A program made the translations under genes and the position numbers. The notes under the pieces are model-generated. The model saw nothing but the letters and a program-made list of their open reading frames with translations. It was not told where the DNA came from and did no database searches. A DNA stretch of 64,000 bases from Chitinibacter sp. SCUT-21 (GTDB taxonomy: Bacteria; Pseudomonadota; Gammaproteobacteria; Burkholderiales; Chitinibacteraceae): contig CP102611.1 of NCBI GenBank assembly GCA_041874755.1, forward strand, positions 930,001-994,000, written 5' to 3'. Below are positions 47,042-56,623 of this stretch, in pieces (within the stretch, counting starts at the first letter, position 1; every line of letters begins with the position of its first letter).

Positions 47042-48508
47042 CTAAATATACTTGAATAAGCTTAAATCTTGAACCTGAGCAAAAGATTTACGCGCAGCAT
47101 CGAGCACCATTTGGTTTTGCGCAAAATCGCTAATTGCTGCGGCGTAATCCAAGTCCTGCAGCCCTGACAAGGTCTTAGCGTACTGCAACTTCAAATCTTC
47201 AGTGGTATCTTTCACTGAGTCTGTTTCATTTATGCGCGCCCCCAAAAAAGCCCTTACAGTGACAACATTGCTTAGAGAGTTTGAGAGATCAGACAAAGCT
47301 GTGTTTAACTGGTTTTGAAAAGCTGCTTGACCATTACCAGTAGAATCTGTTTTATACGCATTTAAAGCTGACGATAATTTACCGATTGTTGTGAATAAAT
47401 CCACGCTTGTACTTGCCTTTACCGAAAATTCATCAGCCGCCCCTTCTGTCTGACTTGCGGGCAAAGGCGCTGGAATTGGAGTCTTAGTAACGGGGTCAAC
47501 TCCAACAGGCATACCTTTAATACTCATTTTCGCCCCAAAGTCCCACCCCGCAACAGGTAAAACATCAGGCAAAACAGGAGCCGGATCTGTAGCTTGTGCC
47601 TTCAATTCAATATCCCCACCAGGAACATAGGCTCGTAGAGTCGTGATTGAATTAGGGCTAGATGTTGTTCGAGTTATCGCATTAGGCATACCGTCAATCA
47701 TTGAGGTGCCATACTGTGGATCAGCTAACCCCGTCGCAGGATCGTTTTGTCGATTGTAAATAATGTCATATGTTACTGTGGGTTGATCCGGTTTTTGAGG
47801 ATTAGCCACCCAATGAAATTTGATCTTAAAATCCTGCGGATTAGATGCAGACGACCATTTTGTTGGGTCAACCACCTCACCGGGACTAATAATTCCTGAG
47901 CCCGTATTATTTGGAGAATAGGCAGTTACAAACGAACCATTCCCATTTTTGATCCGCTGAAATACATCTGCTCCAGACTCCGAAATCGGCACCTGACGGC
48001 CATCAGAAATTTGCACCAAGCGCTGTCCATCATCACCAAAATAATTGACGTCACCAAAGGCTGCCTCTGTAAAAGGCTTTGTATCTCCTTTAAACCCAGA
48101 AAACAGATAGTTACCCTGACCATCCGTAGTATTAGCTAACGCCAATAGTTCCTGATAACGCCCCTGTAACTCAGCATCCTTCATTTTTTTCTCGTTGGCA
48201 GTTAGTGCGGGATTTCCCGCACTAACTGCCAACTCTTGAACATTGTGAATTAAAGAAACCACTTGCCCCAAAGTGCTCTCGCTCAGGCGCATAAATGAAT
48301 CAGCTGCAGCACTATTGGTGGCATACTGCTCATTGATCGATTTAGCTTGGGTAATATCCAAAATCCGCGCCGATGCAATCGGATCATCGGCAGGAGTTAG
48401 AATTTTACGCATCGACGACAGCTGAGCCTGCAACTTAGCTTGGTCAGATATATGGCTTTGCAGGCTTTGCGCACCAATATTAAAAATAGTCGTGGTAGCA
48501 AGACGCAT
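47042..48508 (-). CDS. flgL: Flagellar hook-filament junction protein FlgL (HAP3)
   Basis: Forms the outer ring of the two-protein junction between hook and filament. The N-terminal helices (MRLATTTIFNIGAQSLQSHISDQAKLQAQLSS region) and the C-terminal helices (DLKLQYAKTLSGLQDLDYA...FAQVQDLSLF) are the conserved coiled-coil domains D0/D1 shared with flagellin. At 488 aa it is well above the about 300-320 aa of enteric FlgL; the extra sequence lies in the middle, surface-exposed part. It lies 19 bp after flgK. Confidence 0.94.
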   Translation of the reverse strand: MRLATTTIFNIGAQSLQSHISDQAKLQAQLSSMRKILTPADDPIASARILDITQAKSINEQYATNSAAADSFMRLSESTLGQVVSLIHNVQELAVSAGNPALTANEKKMKDAELQGRYQELLALANTTDGQGNYLFSGFKGDTKPFTEAAFGDVNYFGDDGQRLVQISDGRQVPISESGADVFQRIKNGNGSFVTAYSPNNTGSGIISPGEVVDPTKWSSASNPQDFKIKFHWVANPQKPDQPTVTYDIIYNRQNDPATGLADPQYGTSMIDGMPNAITRTTSSPNSITTLRAYVPGGDIELKAQATDPAPVLPDVLPVAGWDFGAKMSIKGMPVGVDPVTKTPIPAPLPASQTEGAADEFSVKASTSVDLFTTIGKLSSALNAYKTDSTGNGQAAFQNQLNTALSDLSNSLSNVVTVRAFLGARINETDSVKDTTEDLKLQYAKTLSGLQDLDYAAAISDFAQNQMVLDAARKSFAQVQDLSLFKYI

Positions 48509-48527
48509 GGCAAAAACTCCTTAAAAC

Positions 48528-50711
48528 CTAGCGGCCAATATTCATGATTTCTTGAAACGCACTTTGCGCAATCTGAATCACTTTACTGGCAGCTTGATAT
48601 GCTTGTTGATAGCGCAATAAATTGGCGGCTTCTTCATCCAAATTCACACCCGACACCGAATCACGGCTATTTTCGGCATTGCTGAGTAATTTAGCTTGCG
48701 CCTTACCCATAATCGTCGCTTCATTGGTTTGCGTACCAATCGTACTCACCATCCGACCATACGACTCTTGATAAGTCGCCGAGCCGTTTTCCAAAATTCG
48801 CGTGGTCTGCAATTTCCCTAAGGCCAAAGCATTGCGGTTATCGGCAACACCATTGGTATTAGCGCCCACTGCAATACTATCGCCAGCTGCTGGCGTACCG
48901 TCGAGCTTCATCGTCCAGCCATTCACGCTCAACGTCATCCCCGCAGTATAGGTTTGGGCTGCAGACGTCACCCCAGTCACCGTATCGGTGTAGGTAAAAC
49001 TATTCGCACTGGTAAAATTGATATTAACGGGGTTTTTTACTGCGGGGTTGATCGCACTATCGGTCGAGCTGATTGAAGGCGTATCCACCGTATGCTGAAT
49101 GACCTTTACCGAGCCGGTATTGGTTTTACCCAAAGTCGCTAACATCGGCGCCGCTGCAGCAATCTCACGCGGATCTGTGGTGCGTACTGCCATACTATTG
49201 ATCATGCCATCCAAAGGTTTGATGACAAAGCGATCATTGGCATTCATTACGCCCGAGTCGATCCTCAAGGTCATGCCGTCTTGACTAATCCCTTGCGCCA
49301 TTTGAGCGGCGGAATAAGTAGTCCGCGTGCCATCGCTTTGTTTGTACATGGTGTAGTTTGTACCATCAAAGCTCAGCTCATAGTTACTCGCTGCCAGCTT
49401 ACCCACATCAGAGATGTAACCGCCCAACTGTGCATTACCGGTATTATTGGTATTGAAATTGATTTGCCCAATGGCAGGTGGGAACGAGAAGCCATTTTGA
49501 GCAGGCAAAGTCAAACCCGCTGGCGCAGCTGAAAGCGTTAAACCGGTAACTGGGTCGGTTGCCCCCAAAGCCAAAACGCCGCTGGTGGCATTGTCAGACA
49601 GGCGTTTAATCACGTAGCCACCACCGCTGGCGGTGATCGAAAAATCACTGCTTTCGTTGGTGCCATTGGGTGAGCTAACGCGAATATTCGTGCCACCCAC
49701 ATTAAAATCAACGACGTTGCTGCGCTTAATATCAAACAGGTTTTTGCCCAAATTGCCGTTTAGATCCTGCCCCACTTTGTGTTGCTGGTTAAAGGTATCA
49801 ACAAAACCCAAAGCAGTGCGTTCAAGGCTGTTTTGCGCCAAATCGAGCGATTGATTGCGATAGTCAAGCAAGCCACCGAGCTGACCACCCGAGAGTTGAT
49901 TTTCTGGCAAGAAGATCGTTTGGTTGTTTTGCTGATAGCCCACGGTAATCCGCGTTGGATCAGCCGGATTGGGCTCAGCCGTTAATCTATTCACTACGCC
50001 ACCGACAACCAAGCCTTGGCCGTTGCCGATAAACACATTGATGCTGCCATCATCGAGCGTCAAAGTATTGGCTTTGACCAATTTGTTCAGATCTTTCACC
50101 AGCAAATCGCGCTGATCTAGCAAATCATTGGGCGGCTGACCGGAAGACTGCGCAATCACAATTTTATTATTCAGCTCGGCGATTTGCTCAGAGTAGCTAT
50201 TGATATTGCCAATCGTGTTACTGATTTCGCCATTAAGCGCATTGCGCTGCTCATCCAGACGCTGCGAAAAAACCTGAAAACGATTGACTAAGGTTTGTGC
50301 ACTAGCCAGCATTGCTTGACGCGATGGTGGGCTGGCTGGGTTGGTTGCCACGTTTTGCACATTGCTAAAGAAATCTTGCAGTGCGGGTGAGACGCCGGCA
50401 TTGGGGTCGGCAACGATATTATTAATTTCCGCCAAGTGCGCCAAACGTGTACTTTGGTAGCTAGATTGAGTTTGCGCAACCTCAACCGCTTTAGTTAAAA
50501 AGCGATCATACATCCGCGTAATCGAATCGACTTGCACGCCCAAACCATTAAAACCACTGCCGGATAGCAAAGGATATGGTGCGCTTTGCGCTAAGCGCTG
50601 GCGAGAAAAACCATCGGTATTGACGTTGGCAATATTGTGCCCTGTCGTTGTCAAACCAAGATTCGCTGCATTCAGGCCTGAAACGCCGATACCGAAAACT
50701 GAAGATGCCAT
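48528..50711 (-). CDS. flgK: Flagellar hook-associated protein FlgK (HAP1)
   Basis: Inner junction protein between hook and filament. The 727-aa protein has the conserved N-terminal MASSVFGIGVSGLNAANLGL and NTDGFSRQRL, the FlgK-family IVADPNAGVSPALQDFFSNVQ segment, and a C-terminal coiled coil with GVNLDEEAANLLRYQQAYQA. It is longer than the enteric form (about 547 aa) because of an expanded middle region rich in Thr, Asn and Gly, which likely forms exposed domains. It lies 44 bp after flgJ. Confidence 0.95.
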   Translation of the reverse strand: MASSVFGIGVSGLNAANLGLTTTGHNIANVNTDGFSRQRLAQSAPYPLLSGSGFNGLGVQVDSITRMYDRFLTKAVEVAQTQSSYQSTRLAHLAEINNIVADPNAGVSPALQDFFSNVQNVATNPASPPSRQAMLASAQTLVNRFQVFSQRLDEQRNALNGEISNTIGNINSYSEQIAELNNKIVIAQSSGQPPNDLLDQRDLLVKDLNKLVKANTLTLDDGSINVFIGNGQGLVVGGVVNRLTAEPNPADPTRITVGYQQNNQTIFLPENQLSGGQLGGLLDYRNQSLDLAQNSLERTALGFVDTFNQQHKVGQDLNGNLGKNLFDIKRSNVVDFNVGGTNIRVSSPNGTNESSDFSITASGGGYVIKRLSDNATSGVLALGATDPVTGLTLSAAPAGLTLPAQNGFSFPPAIGQINFNTNNTGNAQLGGYISDVGKLAASNYELSFDGTNYTMYKQSDGTRTTYSAAQMAQGISQDGMTLRIDSGVMNANDRFVIKPLDGMINSMAVRTTDPREIAAAAPMLATLGKTNTGSVKVIQHTVDTPSISSTDSAINPAVKNPVNINFTSANSFTYTDTVTGVTSAAQTYTAGMTLSVNGWTMKLDGTPAAGDSIAVGANTNGVADNRNALALGKLQTTRILENGSATYQESYGRMVSTIGTQTNEATIMGKAQAKLLSNAENSRDSVSGVNLDEEAANLLRYQQAYQAASKVIQIAQSAFQEIMNIGR

Positions 50712-50755
50712 GATGTAAACCCCTTAAACCTATATCGGCTCGTTTGCCGTCAACC

Positions 50756-51697
50756 TTAGGCAAGATCGCCATTTATGCCGAGTTGATCAGCCAGTCGAGT
50801 TGCAACCCGTGTTAATTTTTGTGCGTACAGTGGATCCGTGGCATAGCCACCCGCGACTAAGGCTTTGGCAAAACCGACTGCATCGCTGCCTTGCGCTACC
50901 GCATCGCCATAGCGACGTTTAATCAAACTGGCATAGTCCGCCATTGATTCGGCGTAGGAATCGTAGGCTCGAAATTTCTCAATGCGTTTTTGTGCGATGC
51001 CATCGACGTATTCAGTAGTGAGCACATCCACCGTTTTGCCTTGCCAGCCTGCGCCCGCTTTAATGCCAAACAAGTTATGCGATTCGCTGCCATCTGCAGC
51101 CTTAATGCTTTTTTTGCCCCACCCGGTTTCAAGCGCAGCATGCGCAAGCAGCAAATGCGGCGATAAGCCAAGGCTCGCCGCAGTGGATTTCGCTGCACTG
51201 CCTAATTTGCGAACAAATTCAGGCATCGCATTTTGGTTGGCGCCAGACTGATTAAACGCGGCAACGGGCGAAGCACCTGCGGCAGGTTTTGCCGCCACAG
51301 CGGCAGCGTTGTACGAGGCTATATTGCGCGCAGTCAGCCGAGCATCACTCAACAAAGATGAAGGCGACTGCTGAAGTAGACTTGGATTTTCTTGAATATT
51401 GAGTTGGCGTACGATCATTTTGGCAAAACCAATGCCGCCGCTTTGCGCCCAGTTTTGCGCCAGTTGCTGATCACGCATGCCTTTAAACGTTTGGCTGGCT
51501 GCGCTTTGATCGAATTCATCTTGTGGTGCGGCTTTACGCATGGCGCTGAGCATTTGTTGCAACAATAAAGCTTCAAATTGCTGCGCCACGCCTTGAGTTG
51601 CCGCGCTTTTATTGCTCGACATACTGGCACGCAGGCGATCTAAGCTACGCGGATCGGCGCTGATTCCCTGCGATTCAATCGTGCTACGTGGCAACAT
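50756..51697 (-). CDS. flgJ: Flagellar rod-assembly protein and muramidase FlgJ
   Basis: Periplasmic protein that caps the growing rod and cuts peptidoglycan to let it through. The 313-aa protein has both domains: an N-terminal rod-capping part (VAQQFEALLLQQMLSAMRKA, about 40-60) and a C-terminal glucosaminidase/muramidase domain with LLAHAALETGWGKKS, whose Glu is catalytic, and SHNLFGIKAG. This two-domain form is typical of beta- and gammaproteobacteria. The ORF is complete; a 145-bp gap separates it from flgI. Confidence 0.95.
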   Translation of the reverse strand: MLPRSTIESQGISADPRSLDRLRASMSSNKSAATQGVAQQFEALLLQQMLSAMRKAAPQDEFDQSAASQTFKGMRDQQLAQNWAQSGGIGFAKMIVRQLNIQENPSLLQQSPSSLLSDARLTARNIASYNAAAVAAKPAAGASPVAAFNQSGANQNAMPEFVRKLGSAAKSTAASLGLSPHLLLAHAALETGWGKKSIKAADGSESHNLFGIKAGAGWQGKTVDVLTTEYVDGIAQKRIEKFRAYDSYAESMADYASLIKRRYGDAVAQGSDAVGFAKALVAGGYATDPLYAQKLTRVATRLADQLGINGDLA

Positions 51698-51842
51698 GGC
51701 TTAACTCCAAACGAATTCAAACCATTACAAGCAAAGAGCGTGCCCAAAAAGCAAAAAAGCGCACCACAAAGGGCGCGCTCCAATTAATACGAGGGTATAT
51801 TCATCTAAATAAAATCTAAATTAACCTGCATTCATATACCCA

Positions 51843-52934
51843 TCAGATTACTTCTAATTCAGCCTTCAGAGCCCCTGCGATTTTCATTGCCTGCAAAATC
51901 GCCAGCAAGTCTTGCGGCGTAGCACCCACAGCATTTAAGGCGCGAACCACCTGATTCAAGCTGGTCGCCTTCGGCAAGCGCACAACAGGGCCTTTACCCA
52001 CGTCAATATCAATATCGGCATTTTGCACTTTAGCGGTTTTACCGTTGGCAAACGGCAAGGGCTGTTCCACTTTATTGTCGGCCAAAATGGTGACCGTTAA
52101 ATTACCGTGAGCAATCGCACACGGATCGATGGTCACCGCTTGATTCATCACCACCGAACCGGTGCGCGCATTGATAATCACCTTGGGTGAGACTTCGCCC
52201 GGCGTTACATTCACGCCTTCCAATTTGGCCAGAAAAGCCACGCGCTGATTGGGATCGAGTGGTGCCCGCACCTGAATCACTCGGCCATCCAAGGCCGCAG
52301 CGACCGGGCCAATTTGACTATTAATCGCAGTTACGACGCGGCTAGCTGTGGAAAAATCAGTTTTCAGTAGTTCAAGCTGAACAAACTCACCGTTACCCAG
52401 CGCGGTGGGCACTGCGCGCTCTACCGTCGCCCCAGCGGGAATTCGGCCTGTGGCCAACTGATTGATTTGCGTGCTTGAACCACCGGCAGAAGCGCCAGCA
52501 CCAGCAACCACCAAATTGCCCTGCGCCATCGCGTAGATTTGCCCGTCCGCGCCCTTCAACGGCGCCATCAGCAAAGTGCCGCCGCGCAGACTCTTGGCAT
52601 TACCAATTGACGAGACGACGATATCCAGTGGCTGGCCAGGCCGCGCAAATGGCGGCAGAGTCGCCGTTACCGTCACTGCGGCGACGTTTTTTAATTGCAA
52701 ATTACCGCCCGATGGCACTTGCACCCCAAGATTGGTCAGCATATTGACGACCGATTGCACGGTAAAAGGCGTTTGTGTCGTCTGGTCACCGCTGCCATCG
52801 AGGCCGACAACCAAACCATAGCCGACCAACTGATTATTACGAACGCCAGAAAAGCTGGCCAAGTCTTTTAGCCGCTCGGCATACACAGGCAGCGTATAGA
52901 CACACAGGGCAATAGCTAAAATTAGTTTACGCAT
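51843..52934 (-). CDS. flgI: Flagellar P-ring protein FlgI
   Basis: Builds the bushing in the peptidoglycan layer around the rod. The 363-aa precursor has a Sec signal peptide (MRKLILAIALCVYTLPVYA) and begins mature with ERLKDLASFSGVRNNQLVGYGLVVGL, the standard FlgI start. It also carries FTVQSVVNMLTNLGVQVP and the C-terminal APRDLIAILQ-like sequence TPQDLLAILQAMKIAGAL. Two cysteines are not needed for this call. It lies 9 bp after flgH. Confidence 0.96.
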   Translation of the reverse strand: MRKLILAIALCVYTLPVYAERLKDLASFSGVRNNQLVGYGLVVGLDGSGDQTTQTPFTVQSVVNMLTNLGVQVPSGGNLQLKNVAAVTVTATLPPFARPGQPLDIVVSSIGNAKSLRGGTLLMAPLKGADGQIYAMAQGNLVVAGAGASAGGSSTQINQLATGRIPAGATVERAVPTALGNGEFVQLELLKTDFSTASRVVTAINSQIGPVAAALDGRVIQVRAPLDPNQRVAFLAKLEGVNVTPGEVSPKVIINARTGSVVMNQAVTIDPCAIAHGNLTVTILADNKVEQPLPFANGKTAKVQNADIDIDVGKGPVVRLPKATSLNQVVRALNAVGATPQDLLAILQAMKIAGALKAELEVI

Positions 52935-52943
52935 ATACCCACC

Positions 52944-53621
52944 TTAGAATGGCCAAACCGACAAGAAGAAACGCTGCATCCAGCCCATGGTATTAGCATC
53001 AGAAATCGCGCCCTGCCCCACTTGCTCAATACGCGCATCAGCCACGCGCGTCGATGAAATGGTATTGCCCGCTTTAATATCGTTCGGGTTCACGACACCA
53101 GTAAAGCGCAGCACATTGTTGGAGCCATTCACGACGACTTGTTTTTCGCCGCCGATCGACAAATTGCCATTCGCAAACACATCAACCACGGTCACCGCGA
53201 TGCTACCGCGGAAGGTATTGGTGCTATTGGTTTCACCTTTACCAGCAAATGTATTGCCGCTAGAGACTTCTGCGGTGGCGTTAAACAATTTAGCCAGCGC
53301 CGATGGCATATATGGAATATCAGCCGAGCCACTAAGACTAATCCCGCCATCACGATTGGTGCTGCTATTGGCTTTGTTCACGGCACTGAGATTTTCTTCG
53401 ATCGTCACGACCAAGATGTCACCAATTCGGCGCGCAACTGGCTCTTCAAACAGCATTTTGGCGGTACCGGCTTGAAAAATCGCACCATTATTATTGCCTG
53501 TTACCACCGTGGGTTGCGAGCGCGCTGAAGTAGGCTGCGTCACAATCGATTGCGGCGCAACGCAAGCCGTTAAACTTAAGGCCAACAGCACGACGCCAGC
53601 TTGCAGGATTTTCATCATCAT
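52944..53621 (-). CDS. flgH: Flagellar L-ring lipoprotein FlgH
   Basis: Outer-membrane ring subunit of the basal body. The 225-aa precursor has a lipobox LTAC (about residues 17-20), so it is acylated. The conserved region GDILVVTIEENLSAVNKANSS follows, and the C-terminal part includes VVNGSNNVLRFTGVVNP and ISDANTMGWMQRFF. Three ATGs in tandem at the 5' end make the exact start uncertain by two codons. It lies between flgG and flgI. Confidence 0.95.
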   Translation of the reverse strand: MMMKILQAGVVLLALSLTACVAPQSIVTQPTSARSQPTVVTGNNNGAIFQAGTAKMLFEEPVARRIGDILVVTIEENLSAVNKANSSTNRDGGISLSGSADIPYMPSALAKLFNATAEVSSGNTFAGKGETNSTNTFRGSIAVTVVDVFANGNLSIGGEKQVVVNGSNNVLRFTGVVNPNDIKAGNTISSTRVADARIEQVGQGAISDANTMGWMQRFFLSVWPF

Positions 53622-53631
53622 CTTTTCGTTA

Positions 53632-54417
53632 TTACATCTGCGACAGCTTGGCCAACATTTGATCGGTTGTCGTCACTGCTTTTGAATTCAATTCAAATGC
53701 CCGCTGAGCCTGAATCATATTAATCAACTCTTCGGTCGCGTTTACATTCGATGTTTCGGTATAACCTTGATTAATCGCTCCCAAACCATTCGTGCCTGGC
53801 GTACCCACTGTTGGGGCGCCACTGGCCGAGGTTTCGAGGTATAAATTCCCGCCAATCGACTCTAAACCTGGCGGGTTTATGAAAGTGGCGGTTTGGATAT
53901 TACCGACTTGAATCGGCGCTGCCGCGTCATTATTCACAATCGCCGACACGGTACCGTCCTTGGCAAAGGTAATACTGGTCGTTCCCTGTGGCACTTGAAT
54001 CGCCGGCGAAAGCTCGTAACCACTACTGGTTACAATCGTACCTTGGCTATTAACTTGAAACGCCCCATCGCGGGTATACGCAGTGGTGCCATTCGGTAGT
54101 GCGATCTGGAAAAAACCATCGCCATTGATCGCCAAATCGAGTGGGCCATCGGTTTTTTGCAGGTTACCGACCGAATGATTACGAACCGTCGCCACAATTT
54201 GCGTACCGGTACCCACATACAAACCGCTAGGTAACGAGGTTTGTTGGCTTGAGGCACCACCAGCTTGACGCAGATTTTGGTACATCAAATCTTCAAAAAT
54301 GGCACGCTCACGCTTATAGCCATTGGTATTCACATTGGATAAATTATGCGAAACCACATCAATATTAAACTGCATGGCATCCATGCCGGTTTTTGCAGTC
54401 CAGAGCGAACGCATCAT
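53632..54417 (-). CDS. flgG: Flagellar distal-rod protein FlgG
   Basis: Forms the distal rod that crosses the P and L rings. The 261-aa protein begins MMRSLWTAKTGMDAMQFNID, with VVSHNLSNVNTNGYKRERA, the rod-protein motif, then SNVNATEELINMIQAQRAFELNSKAV at the C-terminus. No signal peptide is expected, because rod proteins leave through the flagellar export gate. It lies 10 bp before flgH. Confidence 0.97.
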   Translation of the reverse strand: MMRSLWTAKTGMDAMQFNIDVVSHNLSNVNTNGYKRERAIFEDLMYQNLRQAGGASSQQTSLPSGLYVGTGTQIVATVRNHSVGNLQKTDGPLDLAINGDGFFQIALPNGTTAYTRDGAFQVNSQGTIVTSSGYELSPAIQVPQGTTSITFAKDGTVSAIVNNDAAAPIQVGNIQTATFINPPGLESIGGNLYLETSASGAPTVGTPGTNGLGAINQGYTETSNVNATEELINMIQAQRAFELNSKAVTTTDQMLAKLSQM

Positions 54418-54444
54418 GATGCTAAATCCTTAAATTATTTTGGC

Positions 54445-55185
54445 TTAACCGTTCAGTGACAATAATGAACTAGCCGAACGAGAGTTCTGCTCGGCGGTAG
54501 TCAGTAACTTGACTTGCATATCAAAGTGGCGCTGCGTTGAAATCATATTCACTAGCTGCTCAACCGAATTGACATTACTACCTTCAATCCCGCCACTAGC
54601 TAAGCGCACTGCAGCATCTGCTTGGGCAACTTCACCACTACGTAAACGAAACAGGCCATCCAAGCCTTTTTCAAGCTGATCATCTGCTGGATTTACCAGC
54701 TTCAAGCGGCCGACTTCGACGGTTTGCGTTGGGTTGGCGATGTCAATTGCAGTGACCGTACCATCAGGCGCAATCGTTGCGCGATTGTTTTCTGGAATAG
54801 TGAGCGGGCCACTTTCGCCCTGCACAATCTCCCCAGAATGCGTCTTTAATAAGCCGGCAGCATCAATAGCAAAACTGCCATTGCGCGTATACGCTTCGCC
54901 CGACGGCGTTTGCACTGCCAACCAACCGTTACCACGAACCGCCACATCTAAATCACGCCCAGTTTGCTGAAATATGCCGGGGCTAAAATCGGCTGAAGCT
55001 GATTGCTGCACCACAAAAGCACGCGTTCCAATACCCGGACCACCTAAAGCCGCCACCGCGCGCGCATTGGCTAATTCAGCACGAAAGCCTGGCGTAGTAA
55101 CATTGGCTAAATTATTGGCAATCGTCGCTTGGCGAGTTTCGCTATTTTTAGCTCCGGACATCGCCACATAAATCAGTCTATCCAT
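54445..55185 (-). CDS. flgF: Flagellar proximal-rod protein FlgF
   Basis: 246-aa rod protein. The N-terminal MDRLIYVAMSGAKNSETRQA and IANNLANVTTPGFRAELAN carry the family ANN-x-ANVxTxGF motif. The C-terminal GIEGSNVNSVEQLVNMISTQRHFDMQ closes the D0 helix. It lies 27 bp upstream of flgG and 15 bp after flgE. Confidence 0.96.
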   Translation of the reverse strand: MDRLIYVAMSGAKNSETRQATIANNLANVTTPGFRAELANARAVAALGGPGIGTRAFVVQQSASADFSPGIFQQTGRDLDVAVRGNGWLAVQTPSGEAYTRNGSFAIDAAGLLKTHSGEIVQGESGPLTIPENNRATIAPDGTVTAIDIANPTQTVEVGRLKLVNPADDQLEKGLDGLFRLRSGEVAQADAAVRLASGGIEGSNVNSVEQLVNMISTQRHFDMQVKLLTTAEQNSRSASSLLSLNG

Positions 55186-55200
55186 AACTTAGCGAGCGCC

Positions 55201-56571
55201 TTAACGTAGATTCACGATCGTTTGCAAGATCGTATCTTGCGCTTTTACCGTTTGCGCATTGGCCTGATAATTACGTTGAGCGGTAATCAAATTCACCAAC
55301 TCCGAAGTCAAATCCACATTCGAGTCTTCAACCGCAGCTGCTTGTAAAAAACCGGTATTACCTTGACCTGGCCCATTGGTTAAAGGCTGCCCAGAACCAA
55401 AAGACTCAGCCCAGCGATTATCCCCCAAGGGTTGCAAGCCTTGCGGGTTGGTGAAGGTAGAGAGAACTACTTTGGCGACATTGCGACTTTGGCCATTTGA
55501 ATAACGGCCTTGCACAACCCCTTCCTTACTCACTGAAATCCCAGTCAAAACACCATCGGTGTAACCATCTTGCGTTAAGGTATTTACATTGTAAGGACTG
55601 CCAAATTGCGTCGACTTATTAAAAAAGAGCTGAAAACTTAACCCATTTGAACCATTATCAATCCCGGTAGGCCCTGCCGTGACATGCAACCAATCATCAG
55701 TAGCAGCAGCCGTAGAACCTGGTGTTGCGGTGATATTCGATGAATAATTTGTATATTTACCATTTGCATCGAAGCTAATCACACCTGCCAACTTCGTCCC
55801 TGGATTTGGCGCCAAGCTCCCATCAACATTCACATCTTTTCCATCGACTGCGTAATAAATATTCCAGCTACCCACTGCTCCCGCAGGTACCGAACCAGGA
55901 TCTTGCTTGCGGAAATACATTGTCTGGGTATGAGCAACCCCCAGTGAGTCAAACACGGTGGCTGAAGTCGAATAATTATAGGTCGTAGGATCTGAAGAAG
56001 AAAAAGCAGCGCCTGGTGCAACTGGATTGGTGGGGTCATTAATAACTTTGTCCGCTGCATTTAGATTAAGCCCGAGTGTTAAACCTGCCCCAGTAACACC
56101 AGACCCTCCTGTTTCACGCGCACCAATATTAGCGAACTGCAATTGAATTGGCTGAGGTACAGCCCCTTCCAGGAAAACCCCCGTACCTTGATCCACCCCC
56201 CAACCAGTTAGAAACTGACCATTGTTGACGATATAGCCGTCTTTATTAAGTTGAAACTGGCCGTTACGTGCATAACTGATACTACCGGATTGATCTTGCA
56301 TGCGGAAAAAACCATTGCCAGTAATTGCGATATCGAGCGGGTTATTTGTTGATGTCGTATTACCTTGCGAAAATTGCTGCGCAATCGTCGTCACTTTCGC
56401 ACCAATCCCCGCAATATTCGAAGCCGTACCAAATGTGCTGGCGTAAATATCGGCAAATTCGGCACGTGAACCTTTAAAACCAACGGTATTAACGTTGGCA
56501 ACGTTATTGCCGATGACGTCCAGATTTTTTGCCGCAGCACCTAGACCACTTAAGCCTTGTTGGAAACCCAT
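55201..56571 (-). CDS. flgE: Flagellar hook protein FlgE
   Basis: 456-aa subunit of the flexible hook. The N-terminal MGFQQGLSGLGAAAKNLDVIGNNVANVNTVGFKGSRAEF is in family register (residues 1-39), and the C-terminal DSNVDLTSELVNLITAQRNYQANA carries the D0 motif. A variable middle domain gives the surface-exposed part of the hook. The length is in the usual range. It lies 52 bp after flgD. Confidence 0.96.
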   Translation of the reverse strand: MGFQQGLSGLGAAAKNLDVIGNNVANVNTVGFKGSRAEFADIYASTFGTASNIAGIGAKVTTIAQQFSQGNTTSTNNPLDIAITGNGFFRMQDQSGSISYARNGQFQLNKDGYIVNNGQFLTGWGVDQGTGVFLEGAVPQPIQLQFANIGARETGGSGVTGAGLTLGLNLNAADKVINDPTNPVAPGAAFSSSDPTTYNYSTSATVFDSLGVAHTQTMYFRKQDPGSVPAGAVGSWNIYYAVDGKDVNVDGSLAPNPGTKLAGVISFDANGKYTNYSSNITATPGSTAAATDDWLHVTAGPTGIDNGSNGLSFQLFFNKSTQFGSPYNVNTLTQDGYTDGVLTGISVSKEGVVQGRYSNGQSRNVAKVVLSTFTNPQGLQPLGDNRWAESFGSGQPLTNGPGQGNTGFLQAAAVEDSNVDLTSELVNLITAQRNYQANAQTVKAQDTILQTIVNLR

Positions 56572-56623
56572 GATACGCTCCTTACCTTAATGACGAAAAA
56601 CCTTAGGCGATTAACCCCGATCA

